From Oryzisolibacter sp. LB2S (GTDB lineage: Bacteria; Pseudomonadota; Gammaproteobacteria; Burkholderiales; Burkholderiaceae_C), in NCBI RefSeq assembly GCF_040732315.1, contig NZ_CP160388.1, positions 3,624,501-3,688,500 on the forward strand: a DNA stretch of 64,000 nt. The letters run 5' to 3'. Below the pieces are notes generated by a model. The model was not told the DNA's origin. It saw nothing but the letters and a program-made list of their open reading frames with translations, and did not search any database. Numbering within the stretch: the first letter of the stretch is position 1; each line of letters opens with the position of its first letter. Positions 53,529 to 61,551 of the stretch are shown one piece after another. The position numbers and the translations under genes were made by a program.

Positions 53529-54863
53529 ATGACTGCCCCAATTTCCGAAAAAAGAGGCATACCGCCTGCATATTTGATCCTCATCGCCATGCTGATCGGC
53601 ATCGGCATCGGCTATTTCGTGTTCGTGCAGTTTCCCGACAAGCAGGCCGCCAAGGAGATCGCGGGCTACATCTCGATCGCCTCGGACGTGTTCCTGCGCC
53701 TGATCAAGATGCTGATCGGGCCGCTGGTGTTCTCCACCCTGGTCGTGGGCATTGCGCACATGGGCGACGCGGCCTCGGTGGGGCGCGTGTTCCTGAAGGC
53801 CATGCTGTGGTTCGTCACCGCGTCGCTCGTGTCGCTGGTGCTGGGCCTGGTGCTGGCCAACTGGCTGCAGCCCGGCCACAACCTGGGCCTGCCGCTGCCC
53901 GAGGTGGGCGCGGCGACCAACCTGGCCACGGCCAAGTTCACGCTCAAGGAATTCATCAACCACCTTGTCCCAAAGTCCTTTGCCGAGGCCATGGCGAACA
54001 ACGAGATCCTGCAGATCGTGGTGTTCTCGATGTTCTTCGGCGTGGCCCTGGCGGCGCTCGGCGAGAAGGGCAAGACCCTGGTGCTGGTGGTCGAGGAGCT
54101 GGCCCATGTGATGCTCAAGATCACGGGCTATGTGATGAAGCTCGCGCCGCTGGCCGTGCTCTCGGCCATGGCGGCCACGGTGGCCGTGAACGGCCTGGGC
54201 ATTCTGCTCAAGTTCGCCGTGTTCATGGGCGACTTCTACCTGGGCCTGTTCCTGCTCTGGGCGCTGCTCATCCTCGCGGGCTTCGTCTTCCTCGGGCCGC
54301 GCATCTTCAGGCTCATGGTGCTGATCAAGGAGGCCTTCATGCTGTCCTTTGCCACGGCCAGCTCCGAGGCGGCCTACCCCAAGATCCTGGACGCGCTCGA
54401 CCGCTTCGGCGTCAAGCGCAAGATCTCGAGCTTCGTCATGCCCATGGGCTACTCGTTCAACCTGGACGGGTCCATGATGTACTGCACCTTCGCCACGCTG
54501 TTCATCGCCCAGGCCTATGACATCCACCTGTCCATGGCGACGCAGATCACCATGCTGCTCATCCTCATGCTCACCTCCAAGGGCATGGCCGGCGTGCCGC
54601 GCGCCTCGCTGGTGGTGATCGCCGCCACGCTGAACCAGTTCGACATTCCCGAGGCCGGCCTGCTCCTGATCCTGGGCGTGGACACCTTCCTCGACATGGG
54701 CCGCTCGGCCACCAACGCCGTGGGCAACTCGATTGCCAGCGCCGTCGTGGCCAAGTGGGAGGACCAGCTCCTGCCCCAGGACGAGGCCGACGCCCATGCG
54801 CGCCGCATGGACGAGGAGGCCGCCGCGCGCGCCCACCCGATTCCCGGACAGGATCTGGCATGA
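53529..54863 (+). CDS. Dicarboxylate/amino acid:cation symporter (DAACS family)
   Basis: This 444-residue inner-membrane symporter takes up dicarboxylates or glutamate/aspartate with protons or sodium. It has the family's eight helices and two re-entrant loops; AFMLSFATASSEAAYP, MPMGYSFNLDGSMMY and GVDTFLDMGRSATNAVGN are the signature substrate- and cation-binding segments. It overlaps the downstream solute-binding protein gene by four bases. The substrate cannot be fixed between DctA-type dicarboxylates and GltP-type glutamate. Confidence 0.94.
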   Translation: MTAPISEKRGIPPAYLILIAMLIGIGIGYFVFVQFPDKQAAKEIAGYISIASDVFLRLIKMLIGPLVFSTLVVGIAHMGDAASVGRVFLKAMLWFVTASLVSLVLGLVLANWLQPGHNLGLPLPEVGAATNLATAKFTLKEFINHLVPKSFAEAMANNEILQIVVFSMFFGVALAALGEKGKTLVLVVEELAHVMLKITGYVMKLAPLAVLSAMAATVAVNGLGILLKFAVFMGDFYLGLFLLWALLILAGFVFLGPRIFRLMVLIKEAFMLSFATASSEAAYPKILDALDRFGVKRKISSFVMPMGYSFNLDGSMMYCTFATLFIAQAYDIHLSMATQITMLLILMLTSKGMAGVPRASLVVIAATLNQFDIPEAGLLLILGVDTFLDMGRSATNAVGNSIASAVVAKWEDQLLPQDEADAHARRMDEEAAARAHPIPGQDLA

Positions 54864-55789
54864 AAACCCTGCGCCGCCTGCTGTGCGCCCTGCCCCTGCT
54901 GGCGGCCCTGGCCGCGCAGGCGCAGGACATCGACAGCACCCCCGCCAACCCCGGGCCCCAGGCGCTCACGGGCACGCTGGCCAAGGTGCACGCGAGCGGC
55001 ACCGTGGCACTGGCCTACCGCGGCAGCTCGGTGCCGTTCTCCTACCTCGACGCGCGCGGCCAGCCCATTGGCTACTCGATCGAGCTGTGCAAGTCCCTCG
55101 TGGGTGCGATGGAGACGGCCGTGCAGCGCCCGCTGCAGATCCGCTGGGTGCCCGTGACCTCGGCCACGCGCATGCAGGCCATCACCTCGGGCCAGGCCGA
55201 CCTCGAATGCGGCTCCACCACGAGCAATCTGGAGCGGCAGAAGACCGTGGCCTTCTCGCCCACCATCTTCGTCGCGGGCACGCGCCTCTTGGTGCGCAAG
55301 GGCGGCGGCATACGCGACTGGCGTGACCTGGTGGACAAGAAGGTGGTCGTGACCGCTGGCACCACCAACGAGCCGGTGATGCGCAGCCTGTCGCAGCGCC
55401 TGAAGATCCCCATGGGCATCGTGGTCGCGCCCGACCATGCCCAGGCCTTCGCGCAGGTGGCGGACGGCGCAGCCGATGCCTTCGCCACCGATGACGTGCT
55501 GCTCTACGGCCTGCTCGCGCAGACCCCGGACGCGGCCGGGCGCCTGGCCGTGGTCGGCGAGCTGCTCTCCTACGAGCCCTACGCCATCATGTTCCGCCAA
55601 GGCGACCCGCAGCTGGCCAGGCTGGTCACGGACGCCATGCGCCGGCTGGCCCGCGACGGCGAGATCGACCGCCAGTACCGGCGCTGGTTCCTGCAGAAGC
55701 TGCCCGGCAGCGGCGAGCGCCTGGGCCTGCCCATGAGCGCCCAGCTCGAGGCCATCGTGCAAAGCCTGGCGGCGGCGCAGGTCGAGTAG
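54860..55789 (+). CDS. Periplasmic amino-acid-binding protein (GltI-like)
   Basis: This is a 309-residue family-3 solute-binding protein with a signal peptide (LLCALPLLAALAAQAQD). GTVALAYRGSSVPFSYLDA, GQPIGYSIELCKSLV and QADLECGSTTSNLERQKTVAFS match the glutamate/aspartate-binding group. No ABC permease or ATPase follows; the gene is coupled (ATGA overlap) to a DAACS symporter, which does not normally need a binding protein. It may serve an ABC system encoded elsewhere or act in sensing. Confidence 0.9.
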   Translation: MKTLRRLLCALPLLAALAAQAQDIDSTPANPGPQALTGTLAKVHASGTVALAYRGSSVPFSYLDARGQPIGYSIELCKSLVGAMETAVQRPLQIRWVPVTSATRMQAITSGQADLECGSTTSNLERQKTVAFSPTIFVAGTRLLVRKGGGIRDWRDLVDKKVVVTAGTTNEPVMRSLSQRLKIPMGIVVAPDHAQAFAQVADGAADAFATDDVLLYGLLAQTPDAAGRLAVVGELLSYEPYAIMFRQGDPQLARLVTDAMRRLARDGEIDRQYRRWFLQKLPGSGERLGLPMSAQLEAIVQSLAAAQVE

Positions 55790-55791
55790 CC

Positions 55792-56523
55792 ATGGCCCAC
55801 GCCGTCTCCCGCCTGCGCGCCGCACGCCTGGCGCGCAGCGCCAAGCCGTTTCTGGCGCGCGGCGGCTCGCGCCGCGCGCATTGCCCGGGCTGCCGGCTCG
55901 TGCCCAGCCACTGCATCTGCGCGCTGCGCCCGCACGTCGAGGCGCGCGCCGGCGTCTGCCTCCTGATGCACGACATCGAGCCACTCAAGCCCAGCAACAC
56001 CGGCTGGCTGATCGCCGATTTGGTGGCCGACACCTATGCCTTCGGCTGGGCGCGCACCGAGGTCGACCCGGCCCTGCTGGCCCTGCTCGCCGACCCAGAG
56101 TGGCAGCCCTGTGTGGTGTTCCCGGGCGAGTTCGCCGCGCCCGAGCGCGTGGTGCAGCAAGTGGCGCCCACGGACCCTGGAACGGGCAAACGCCCGCTGT
56201 TTGTGCTGCTCGACGCCACCTGGCCCGAGGCGAGCAAGATGTTCCGCAAGAGCCCCTATCTGGCGCATCTGCCCGTGCTCAGCCTGCACAGCGACACGGC
56301 CTCGCGCTACCGGCTGCGCCGCTCCACGCGCGGCGACCATTTCTGCACCGCCGAGGTCGCGGCCCTGTGCCTGGCCCAGGCGGGTGACCTGCGCGCCGGC
56401 GCGCTGCTGCAGGCCTGGCTGGACCTGTTTTCCGAGCGCTACCTGCTGGCGCGCGAGCAGCGCCCCGTGGACCCGGCCAGCGCCGCTCTCCAGCGGCTGC
56501 GCGAGGCGGCGGCGCAGCCGTGA
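55792..56523 (+). CDS. tapT: DTW-domain tRNA-uridine aminocarboxypropyltransferase (YfiP/TapT-like)
   Basis: This is a 243-residue DTW-domain protein, the family that makes acp3U at position 47 of tRNA using S-adenosylmethionine. It has the N-terminal cysteine cluster CPGCRLVPSHCICAL, LLMHDIEP and the central DATW motif (VLLDATWPEASKM), followed by RYRLRRS. The start at 55792 follows the previous stop by two bases. The DTW triad is intact as D-x-T-W variant DATW, which occurs in the family. Confidence 0.9.
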   Translation: MAHAVSRLRAARLARSAKPFLARGGSRRAHCPGCRLVPSHCICALRPHVEARAGVCLLMHDIEPLKPSNTGWLIADLVADTYAFGWARTEVDPALLALLADPEWQPCVVFPGEFAAPERVVQQVAPTDPGTGKRPLFVLLDATWPEASKMFRKSPYLAHLPVLSLHSDTASRYRLRRSTRGDHFCTAEVAALCLAQAGDLRAGALLQAWLDLFSERYLLAREQRPVDPASAALQRLREAAAQP

Positions 56524-56557
56524 AGCTGCCGGCGCGCATGCCGGCACAATCGGGCCC

Positions 56558-57115
56558 ATGCACCGCAGACGCTTTCTGAACAACGCCGGCACCGCGGCCC
56601 TGGCGCTGCTGGCCGGCTGCGCCAGCGCCGAGCCCGGCTACACCATCAGCCTGCAGCAGCTGCAGCAGGCCCTGGCCGAGCGCTTTCCGCGCAGCTACCC
56701 GCTCGCCGGCCTGCTGGACCTGGAACTGCAGACGCCACGCCTGACCCTGCTGCCCGAGAGCAACCGCCTCAACGCCGTGCTCGACCTCGCCGCCACCGGC
56801 CCGCTGCTGGCGCAGCGCCACGGCGGGCTGTTCGACGTGGACTTCGGCCTGCGCTACGAGCCCACGGACCGCAGCATCCGCGCGCACCAGCTGCATGTGA
56901 ACGCGCTGCGCGTGGACGGCCTCAGGCCCCAGGCCGCCGCACTCCTGCAGCGCTACGGCCAGCAGCTTGCCGACCAGTCGCTGCGCGAGGTCGTGCTGCA
57001 CCGGCTGCGCGACAAGGATCTGGCGTCCGTCCACGCGCTGGGGCTGCAGCCCGAGGCCATCAGCGTCACGCCACGCGGCCTGCTGCTGCGCTTTGGCGCA
57101 AGACCACTGCCCTGA
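56558..57115 (+). CDS. DUF1439-like lipoprotein
   Basis: This 185-residue protein has an N-terminal MHRRRFLNNAGTAALALLAGC: an RRRF twin-arginine-like motif followed by a lipobox, suggesting a Tat- or Sec-exported lipoprotein. The mature part (YTISLQQLQQALAERFPRSYP, FDVDFGLRYEPTDRSI) resembles the DUF1439 family of outer-membrane-associated lipoproteins with a lipid-binding-like fold. Function is not established. A dispersed repeat lies at its 3' end. Confidence 0.78.
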   Translation: MHRRRFLNNAGTAALALLAGCASAEPGYTISLQQLQQALAERFPRSYPLAGLLDLELQTPRLTLLPESNRLNAVLDLAATGPLLAQRHGGLFDVDFGLRYEPTDRSIRAHQLHVNALRVDGLRPQAAALLQRYGQQLADQSLREVVLHRLRDKDLASVHALGLQPEAISVTPRGLLLRFGARPLP

Positions 57116-57178
57116 TTGCTTTTGAATTTATAGCTTTCAGCGCTTGATGGAAGGGCGTTGGAGCCCGTTTTGACTCAT
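57115..57178 (+). repeat. Dispersed palindromic repeat, copy H
   Basis: TTTTGAATTTATAGCTTTCA, GCGCTTGATGG, then AAGGGCGTTGGAGCCCGTTT. It starts at the stop codon of the DUF1439-like gene. Confidence 0.8.
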
Positions 57179-57263
57179 ATTTCCTGCGCGGGCCATGTCC
57201 TACGCCACCATGGCGGACTAGCGGTTACAAACAAGGCATTGCCACCACCGCCCCGGCCAGACC

Positions 57264-58274
57264 ATGCGCCAGCCCCTACCCTCCGCAGCCGCCGCACCCG
57301 ACAGCCTGACCGCCGCCCCGCCGGAGCCGGTGGTGGTGATCACCGGCGCCTCCAGCGGCATAGGCCATGCGACGGCGCTGGCCTTTGCCGGGCGCGGCGC
57401 GCGCCTGGTGCTGGCCGCGCGCAATGCCGACACCCTGGCGCCCGTGGCCCTGGCCTGCCGCGCCGCGGGCGGCCAGGCCCTGGGCATACCCACGGACGTG
57501 ACCGATGCCGATGCCGTGCTCGCGCTGGCCGACAAGGCCCAGCGCCACTTCGGGCGCATCGACATCTGGGTCAACGCCGTGGGCGTGGGTGCCGTGGGGC
57601 GCTTTGACGGCGTGCCGCTGGCGGCGCACCGGCGCGTGGTCGAGGCCAACCTGCTCGGCCACCTGCACGGCGCGCATGCGGCACTCACGCGCTTTCGCGC
57701 CCAGGGCAGCGGCCTGCTGGTGAACCTGATCTCGCTCGGCGGCTGGCTGCCCACGCCCTATGCCGCGGCCTATGCGGCGAGCAAGTTCGGGCTGCGCGGC
57801 CTCTCCGAGAGCCTGCGCGCCGAGGTCGCCGACCTGCCGCGCGTGCATATCTGCGACGTGGCGCCCACCGTGGTCGACACCCCGGGCATGTCCCATGGCG
57901 CCAACTACACGGGCCGGCGCCTGCGCGCGCCTCTGCCCATGGTCGATCCCCATGCCGTGGCCCAGGCCATCGTGGCCCTGGCCGACAGCCCCGAACCACG
58001 CGCCGTCACCTGGCTGGGCCTGGGTGCGCTGCCCGGCAGGCTCGCCCACGCGCTCGCACCCCAGGGCACGGCGCGCGCGCTGCGCTGGCTCAGCGACCAG
58101 GGGCTGCGCCGCGCGGCGCCCGCGCCCGTCTCCGAGGGCAATCTGTTCCGCCCGTCGCTGCACACGGCCATCGACGGCGGCCACCGCCGGCACATGAAGG
58201 GGTCGGCCGGCCTGGTGGCCCTGCTCGGCGCCCTGGGCCTGGCCGCGGGCTGGTGGCTCGGGCGGCGGCGCTGA
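57264..58274 (+). CDS. Short-chain dehydrogenase/reductase with C-terminal membrane anchor
   Basis: This 336-residue classical SDR has the NAD(P)-binding TGASSGIGHATALAFAGRGA, a DVTDADAV acidic loop, NAVGVGAVG in place of the common NNAG, a catalytic serine in NLISLGGW and the YAASK (Tyr-x-x-x-Lys) pair. The last 20 residues (SAGLVALLGALGLAAGWWLG) form one membrane helix followed by RRR, so it is tail-anchored to the inner membrane with the enzyme in the cytoplasm. The substrate is unknown; similar proteins act on lipids or steroids. Confidence 0.88.
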   Translation: MRQPLPSAAAAPDSLTAAPPEPVVVITGASSGIGHATALAFAGRGARLVLAARNADTLAPVALACRAAGGQALGIPTDVTDADAVLALADKAQRHFGRIDIWVNAVGVGAVGRFDGVPLAAHRRVVEANLLGHLHGAHAALTRFRAQGSGLLVNLISLGGWLPTPYAAAYAASKFGLRGLSESLRAEVADLPRVHICDVAPTVVDTPGMSHGANYTGRRLRAPLPMVDPHAVAQAIVALADSPEPRAVTWLGLGALPGRLAHALAPQGTARALRWLSDQGLRRAAPAPVSEGNLFRPSLHTAIDGGHRRHMKGSAGLVALLGALGLAAGWWLGRRR

Positions 58275-58389
58275 CGGTTACATGCTTTCGCCACCCTCCT
58301 ACAGACAAGAGGGCCGCGTGCGATCTACGATTGCCCAGGCCCCGGGGGCACCGCCACCGGGCAACCGCATGCTGGCGCAGGAGGCGATC

Positions 58390-58926
58390 ATGATCGAGGC
58401 ACCGAAGATCATCGACATCGACCCCGCGCGCGCGATTGCCGTGGTGCGCATCCACTGCCCCCGCGAGGAGCTGTCCTGCACGCTGAACCGCGGCGTGCGC
58501 GAGCTGCTCGACCGCATCAAGACCCAGGGCGCCCGCGCCATGGGCCCGCTGTTCACGCACCACATGCGTGACCCCACCGACAGCTTCGACTGCGAGGTCG
58601 GCGTGGCCGTGGACCTGCCGGTACGGGCGGCAGGCCATGTGCACCCGAGCCAATGGCCAGTCATGCGCGCGGCCCATGCGCTGTACCGCGGCCGCTACGA
58701 GGACCTGCCCAGGGCCTGGGCCGACCTGCAGGCGTGGATCGCGCGGCAGGGACTGGCCGCCACGGGCGAGCTGTGGGAATGCTATGTCACGGGGCCCGAG
58801 ATCGGCTCGGACGCGAGCGCATGGCGCACCGAGCTCTATCTGCCGCTGCGTGCGGGCAGCGGACTTGCCTGGGCCACGGGGGTCAGTTCTTGGGCCACAG
58901 CGCCCACAGGCGCAGGTTCTGCTTGA
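58390..58926 (+). CDS. GyrI/effector-binding-like domain protein
   Basis: This 178-residue protein looks like the small-molecule-binding GyrI-like fold: PKIIDIDPARAIAVVRIHCP as the first strand, VRELLDRIKTQGARAMGPLFTHH, CEVGVAVDLP, and the closing YLPLRA. Such domains bind drugs or act as free-standing effector-binding proteins. The start at 58390 is chosen for the AGGAGG 6 bases upstream; an in-frame ATG at 58282 lacks it. Its 3' end overlaps the convergent mltA gene by 44 bases, so the last ~15 codons (GVSSWATAPTGAGSA) lie on coding DNA of both strands. Confidence 0.72.
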   Translation: MIEAPKIIDIDPARAIAVVRIHCPREELSCTLNRGVRELLDRIKTQGARAMGPLFTHHMRDPTDSFDCEVGVAVDLPVRAAGHVHPSQWPVMRAAHALYRGRYEDLPRAWADLQAWIARQGLAATGELWECYVTGPEIGSDASAWRTELYLPLRAGSGLAWATGVSSWATAPTGAGSA

Positions 58927-60022
58927 GCCGTCCCGCGAGATCGCCGGCCTCCTGGCCCCAGCCCGTGAAATAGTCGGCGCGCACGGCACCGACGATGGCG
59001 CTGCCCGTGTCCTGCGCCAGCACCAGGCGCGAGAGCTCGGCCGTGGGCCCGCTCGATGCAAGCCACACGGGCGTGCCATAGGGGATGCTCTGGCGGTCCA
59101 CGGCGATCGAGCGCCCCGGCGTGAGCGGCACGCCCTGCGCGCCCTTGGGGCCAAAGCCGGCGTCCAGCGCGTCGAGCGGCTCCTCGCGGAAGAACACGTA
59201 GCGCGGGTTGGACCACAGCATCTCATTGACGCGCTGCGGGTTCTGCTGCACCCAGGCCGTGATGCCGGGCCAGGTGGCGTCGCGCACCAGGCCCTGGTCC
59301 AGCAGCCAGCGGCCCACGCTCCTGTACGGCTGGTCGTTGGTGCCGGCGAACGCCAGGCGCACGAGACGCTGGCTGCCGTCGGCCTCCTGGACGCGCAGCC
59401 GGCCCGAGCCCTGGATGTGCAGCACCATGGCCTGCACCGGGTCGCGCACCCAGGCGATGGCGCGACCGGCGAGCTGGGCCTGGGCCTCGGGCAGGGTCTC
59501 GATCTGCTGACGCGTATACCAGGGCCGGCGCCTGCCCAGGTCCGCCGGCGGCGCGTACAGCGGCACGACAAAGCCGTTGCCCGGCCGGCGCGAGGCCTCC
59601 AGGAAGGGCTCGAAGTACCCCGTGAGCAGCCCCTCGGCGCCGCCGTCGAGCGATTCGATGCGGTAGGGCTGCAGGCGCTGCATGATCCAGCCGCGCTGCT
59701 CCTCGGCGCTGGCGATGCTCAGCCGGCGCACATCGCCGCACAGCGGCGCAAACGCCGGCGCCGGGCGCTCGCAGCTGCGCAGCCAGGCGTTCCAGGCCTC
59801 GTGCAGCGCATCGCCGTCAAAGCCCGGCAGCTCGCTCCAGGTCGCCGGCACCCAGCGGCTCTTGGCCTGGGCCAGCGTGCCAGGCACCACCGCCGCGGCC
59901 GGCCCCGTCGCGGCGGGACGCGCGGACGGATCCGACGGCCCCAGGGGCACCGGCGTGGAACAGGCCGCGAGGATTCCTACAATCGACGCGGTAACAAGCA
60001 GGCGCAGGAGACGAAGGTTCAT
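58883..60022 (-). CDS. mltA: Membrane-bound lytic murein transglycosylase A
   Basis: MltA cleaves peptidoglycan between MurNAc and GlcNAc, leaving anhydro-MurNAc, while anchored in the outer membrane. The 379-residue lipoprotein has the lipobox GILAAC near residue 21, GLLTGYFEPFLEASRR, the central VRDPVQAMVLHIQGSGRL region and the C-terminal 3D domain VLAQDTGSAIVGAVRADYF with its aspartates, ending LKQNLRLWALWPK. The start at 60022 fits the signal peptide; the longer frame to 60175 adds an unlikely N-terminus. Confidence 0.95.
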   Translation of the reverse strand: MNLRLLRLLVTASIVGILAACSTPVPLGPSDPSARPAATGPAAAVVPGTLAQAKSRWVPATWSELPGFDGDALHEAWNAWLRSCERPAPAFAPLCGDVRRLSIASAEEQRGWIMQRLQPYRIESLDGGAEGLLTGYFEPFLEASRRPGNGFVVPLYAPPADLGRRRPWYTRQQIETLPEAQAQLAGRAIAWVRDPVQAMVLHIQGSGRLRVQEADGSQRLVRLAFAGTNDQPYRSVGRWLLDQGLVRDATWPGITAWVQQNPQRVNEMLWSNPRYVFFREEPLDALDAGFGPKGAQGVPLTPGRSIAVDRQSIPYGTPVWLASSGPTAELSRLVLAQDTGSAIVGAVRADYFTGWGQEAGDLAGRLKQNLRLWALWPKN

Positions 60023-60137
60023 GGGGCTGATTTTGCTTGAGGCGCTGGTGGCGCTGCTGATCCTGGTGGGGATTATCTGGTGGACCATGTTCTCCGGACG
60101 CAAGCGGGGCGAACTGCCGCCCGACCAGGAGGATTGA
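60021..60137 (+). CDS. Small single-helix membrane protein (38 residues)
   Basis: The reading frame MGLILLEALVALLILVGIIW begins an almost wholly hydrophobic helix followed by a basic, then acidic tail (SGRKRGELPPDQED). GAAGG lies 4-8 bases before the ATG. Its ATG overlaps the mltA start codon on the opposite strand, so the two genes diverge with no spacer. It is too short for a family assignment, but the hydrophobic/charged pattern and ribosome-binding site suggest a real small membrane protein. Confidence 0.5.
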   Translation: MGLILLEALVALLILVGIIWWTMFSGRKRGELPPDQED

Positions 60138-60251
60138 CGGTTGTTGTCACCAGCCGGCCCGCCCCCGGGGCCCATTCCTACAGCGCTCGCACGCCATGCC
60201 TGCTAGGCTTGGCGTCGACCCCTCACTCTCTCTTCATACAAGGAATCCGAC

Positions 60252-60896
60252 ATGCGCAACTCTCTTATCGCAGGTACGGCGATCGCCATCCTGCTGACCT
60301 CCGGCTGCGCCGAAATGAGCGACACCCAGCGTCGCACCGCCATCGGCGCGGGCGCGGGCGCCCTGGGCGGCGCCGCCATCGGTGCCATGACGGGAGGCAA
60401 GGCCGGCACGGGCGCCGTGATCGGCGCGGGCGTGGGCGCGCTGGGCACCTACATCTGGTCGCAGCACATGGAGCAGCAGAAGCGGGAGATGCAGGCCGCC
60501 ACCCAGGGCACGGGCGTGACCGTGTCGCAGACGGCCGACAACCAGCTCAAGCTCGACATTCCGAGCGACATCTCGTTCGCCACCAACCGCTCCGACATCG
60601 AGCCGAGCTTCCGCCCCATCCTGGACCGCTTCGCCGAGGGCCTGCGCAACAACCCCAACACCGAGGTCCGCATCATCGGCCACACCGACTCCACGGGCAA
60701 CGACGCCATCAACGACCCGCTCTCGCTCGATCGCGCAGAGAGCGCGCGCAACTACCTCACGGCGCGCGGCGTGAGCGGCGCGCGCATCCATGTCGCGGGC
60801 CGCGGCTCGCACGAGCCGATTGCGACCAACGCCACGGCCGAGGGCCGCGCGCGCAACCGCCGGGTGGAGATCTACGTGGGTCAGCGCCAGGGCTGA
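60252..60896 (+). CDS. OmpA-family lipoprotein (YiaD-like)
   Basis: This 214-residue lipoprotein has a signal peptide with lipobox LTSGC. A glycine-zipper region (IGAGAGALGGAAIGAMTGG, about 30-70) could insert into the outer membrane. The C-terminal OmpA domain has NRSDIEPSFRPILDRFAEGL, VRIIGHTDSTGND and the peptidoglycan-binding arginines in ARNRRVEIYV. AAGGAAT precedes the ATG. It would tether the outer membrane to the cell wall. Confidence 0.93.
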   Translation: MRNSLIAGTAIAILLTSGCAEMSDTQRRTAIGAGAGALGGAAIGAMTGGKAGTGAVIGAGVGALGTYIWSQHMEQQKREMQAATQGTGVTVSQTADNQLKLDIPSDISFATNRSDIEPSFRPILDRFAEGLRNNPNTEVRIIGHTDSTGNDAINDPLSLDRAESARNYLTARGVSGARIHVAGRGSHEPIATNATAEGRARNRRVEIYVGQRQG

Positions 60897-60915
60897 AACC
60901 GGCAGCGGCAGAACG

Positions 60916-61551
60916 TCAGGCGCGCAGCAGGTTCGCCAGCTCGACGGCGGACTTGACCTGCATCTTCTCGAACACGCGCGCGCGGTGCACCTCCACCGTG
61001 CGCACGCTGATGTTGAGCTGGTCCGCGATCAGCTTGTTGGGCAGGCCTTCGACCACCAGGCGCATCACGTCATGCTCGCGCTCGGTCAGCTCGGCCAGCC
61101 GGTCCTGCAGCTGGTGCTGCGCGCGGCAGTCCTGCAGATGGCGCGCCGACAGCTCCAGCGCCGCCAGCACGCGGTCGACGAGCTGGTTGTCCGAGAACGG
61201 CTTTTCACAGAAATCGAAGGCGCCGCGCTTGACCGTGGCCACGGCCGTGGGCACGTCGGCATGGCCCGTGAGGAAGATCACCGGTATGGCGGCCGTCTGG
61301 CCGCGCTCGACGAGCTTGTCGAACAGCGCCAGGCCGCTCATGCCGGGCATGCGCACATCGAGCAGCAGGCAGCAGGGGCCGCGCTGGGCCAGTCCGCGCG
61401 CGGCGCGCTCTTCCAGCATGAGCTCGAAGGCCTCGGCGCTGGCATAGGCCTCGCTCAGCAGGCGGCGCGAGCGCAGCAGCCAGGCCATGGCCTCGCGCAC
61501 CTCGGCGTCGTCGTCCACGATGTACACGGTGGCAGGGGCGGTGGAGTCCAT
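60916..61551 (-). CDS. FixJ/DctR-type response regulator
   Basis: This 211-residue regulator has a receiver domain (VYIVDDDAEVREAMAWLL, phosphoacceptor in LLLDVRMPGMSG, FLTGHADVPTAV, lysine in CEKPF) and a LuxR-type helix-turn-helix (LTEREHDVMRLVVEGLPNKLIADQLNISVRTVEVHRARV). The arrangement matches DctR/FixJ regulators of C4-dicarboxylate or oxygen-related genes. It overlaps the kinase stop by one base (TGATG), so the pair is one unit. Confidence 0.94.
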   Translation of the reverse strand: MDSTAPATVYIVDDDAEVREAMAWLLRSRRLLSEAYASAEAFELMLEERAARGLAQRGPCCLLLDVRMPGMSGLALFDKLVERGQTAAIPVIFLTGHADVPTAVATVKRGAFDFCEKPFSDNQLVDRVLAALELSARHLQDCRAQHQLQDRLAELTEREHDVMRLVVEGLPNKLIADQLNISVRTVEVHRARVFEKMQVKSAVELANLLRA

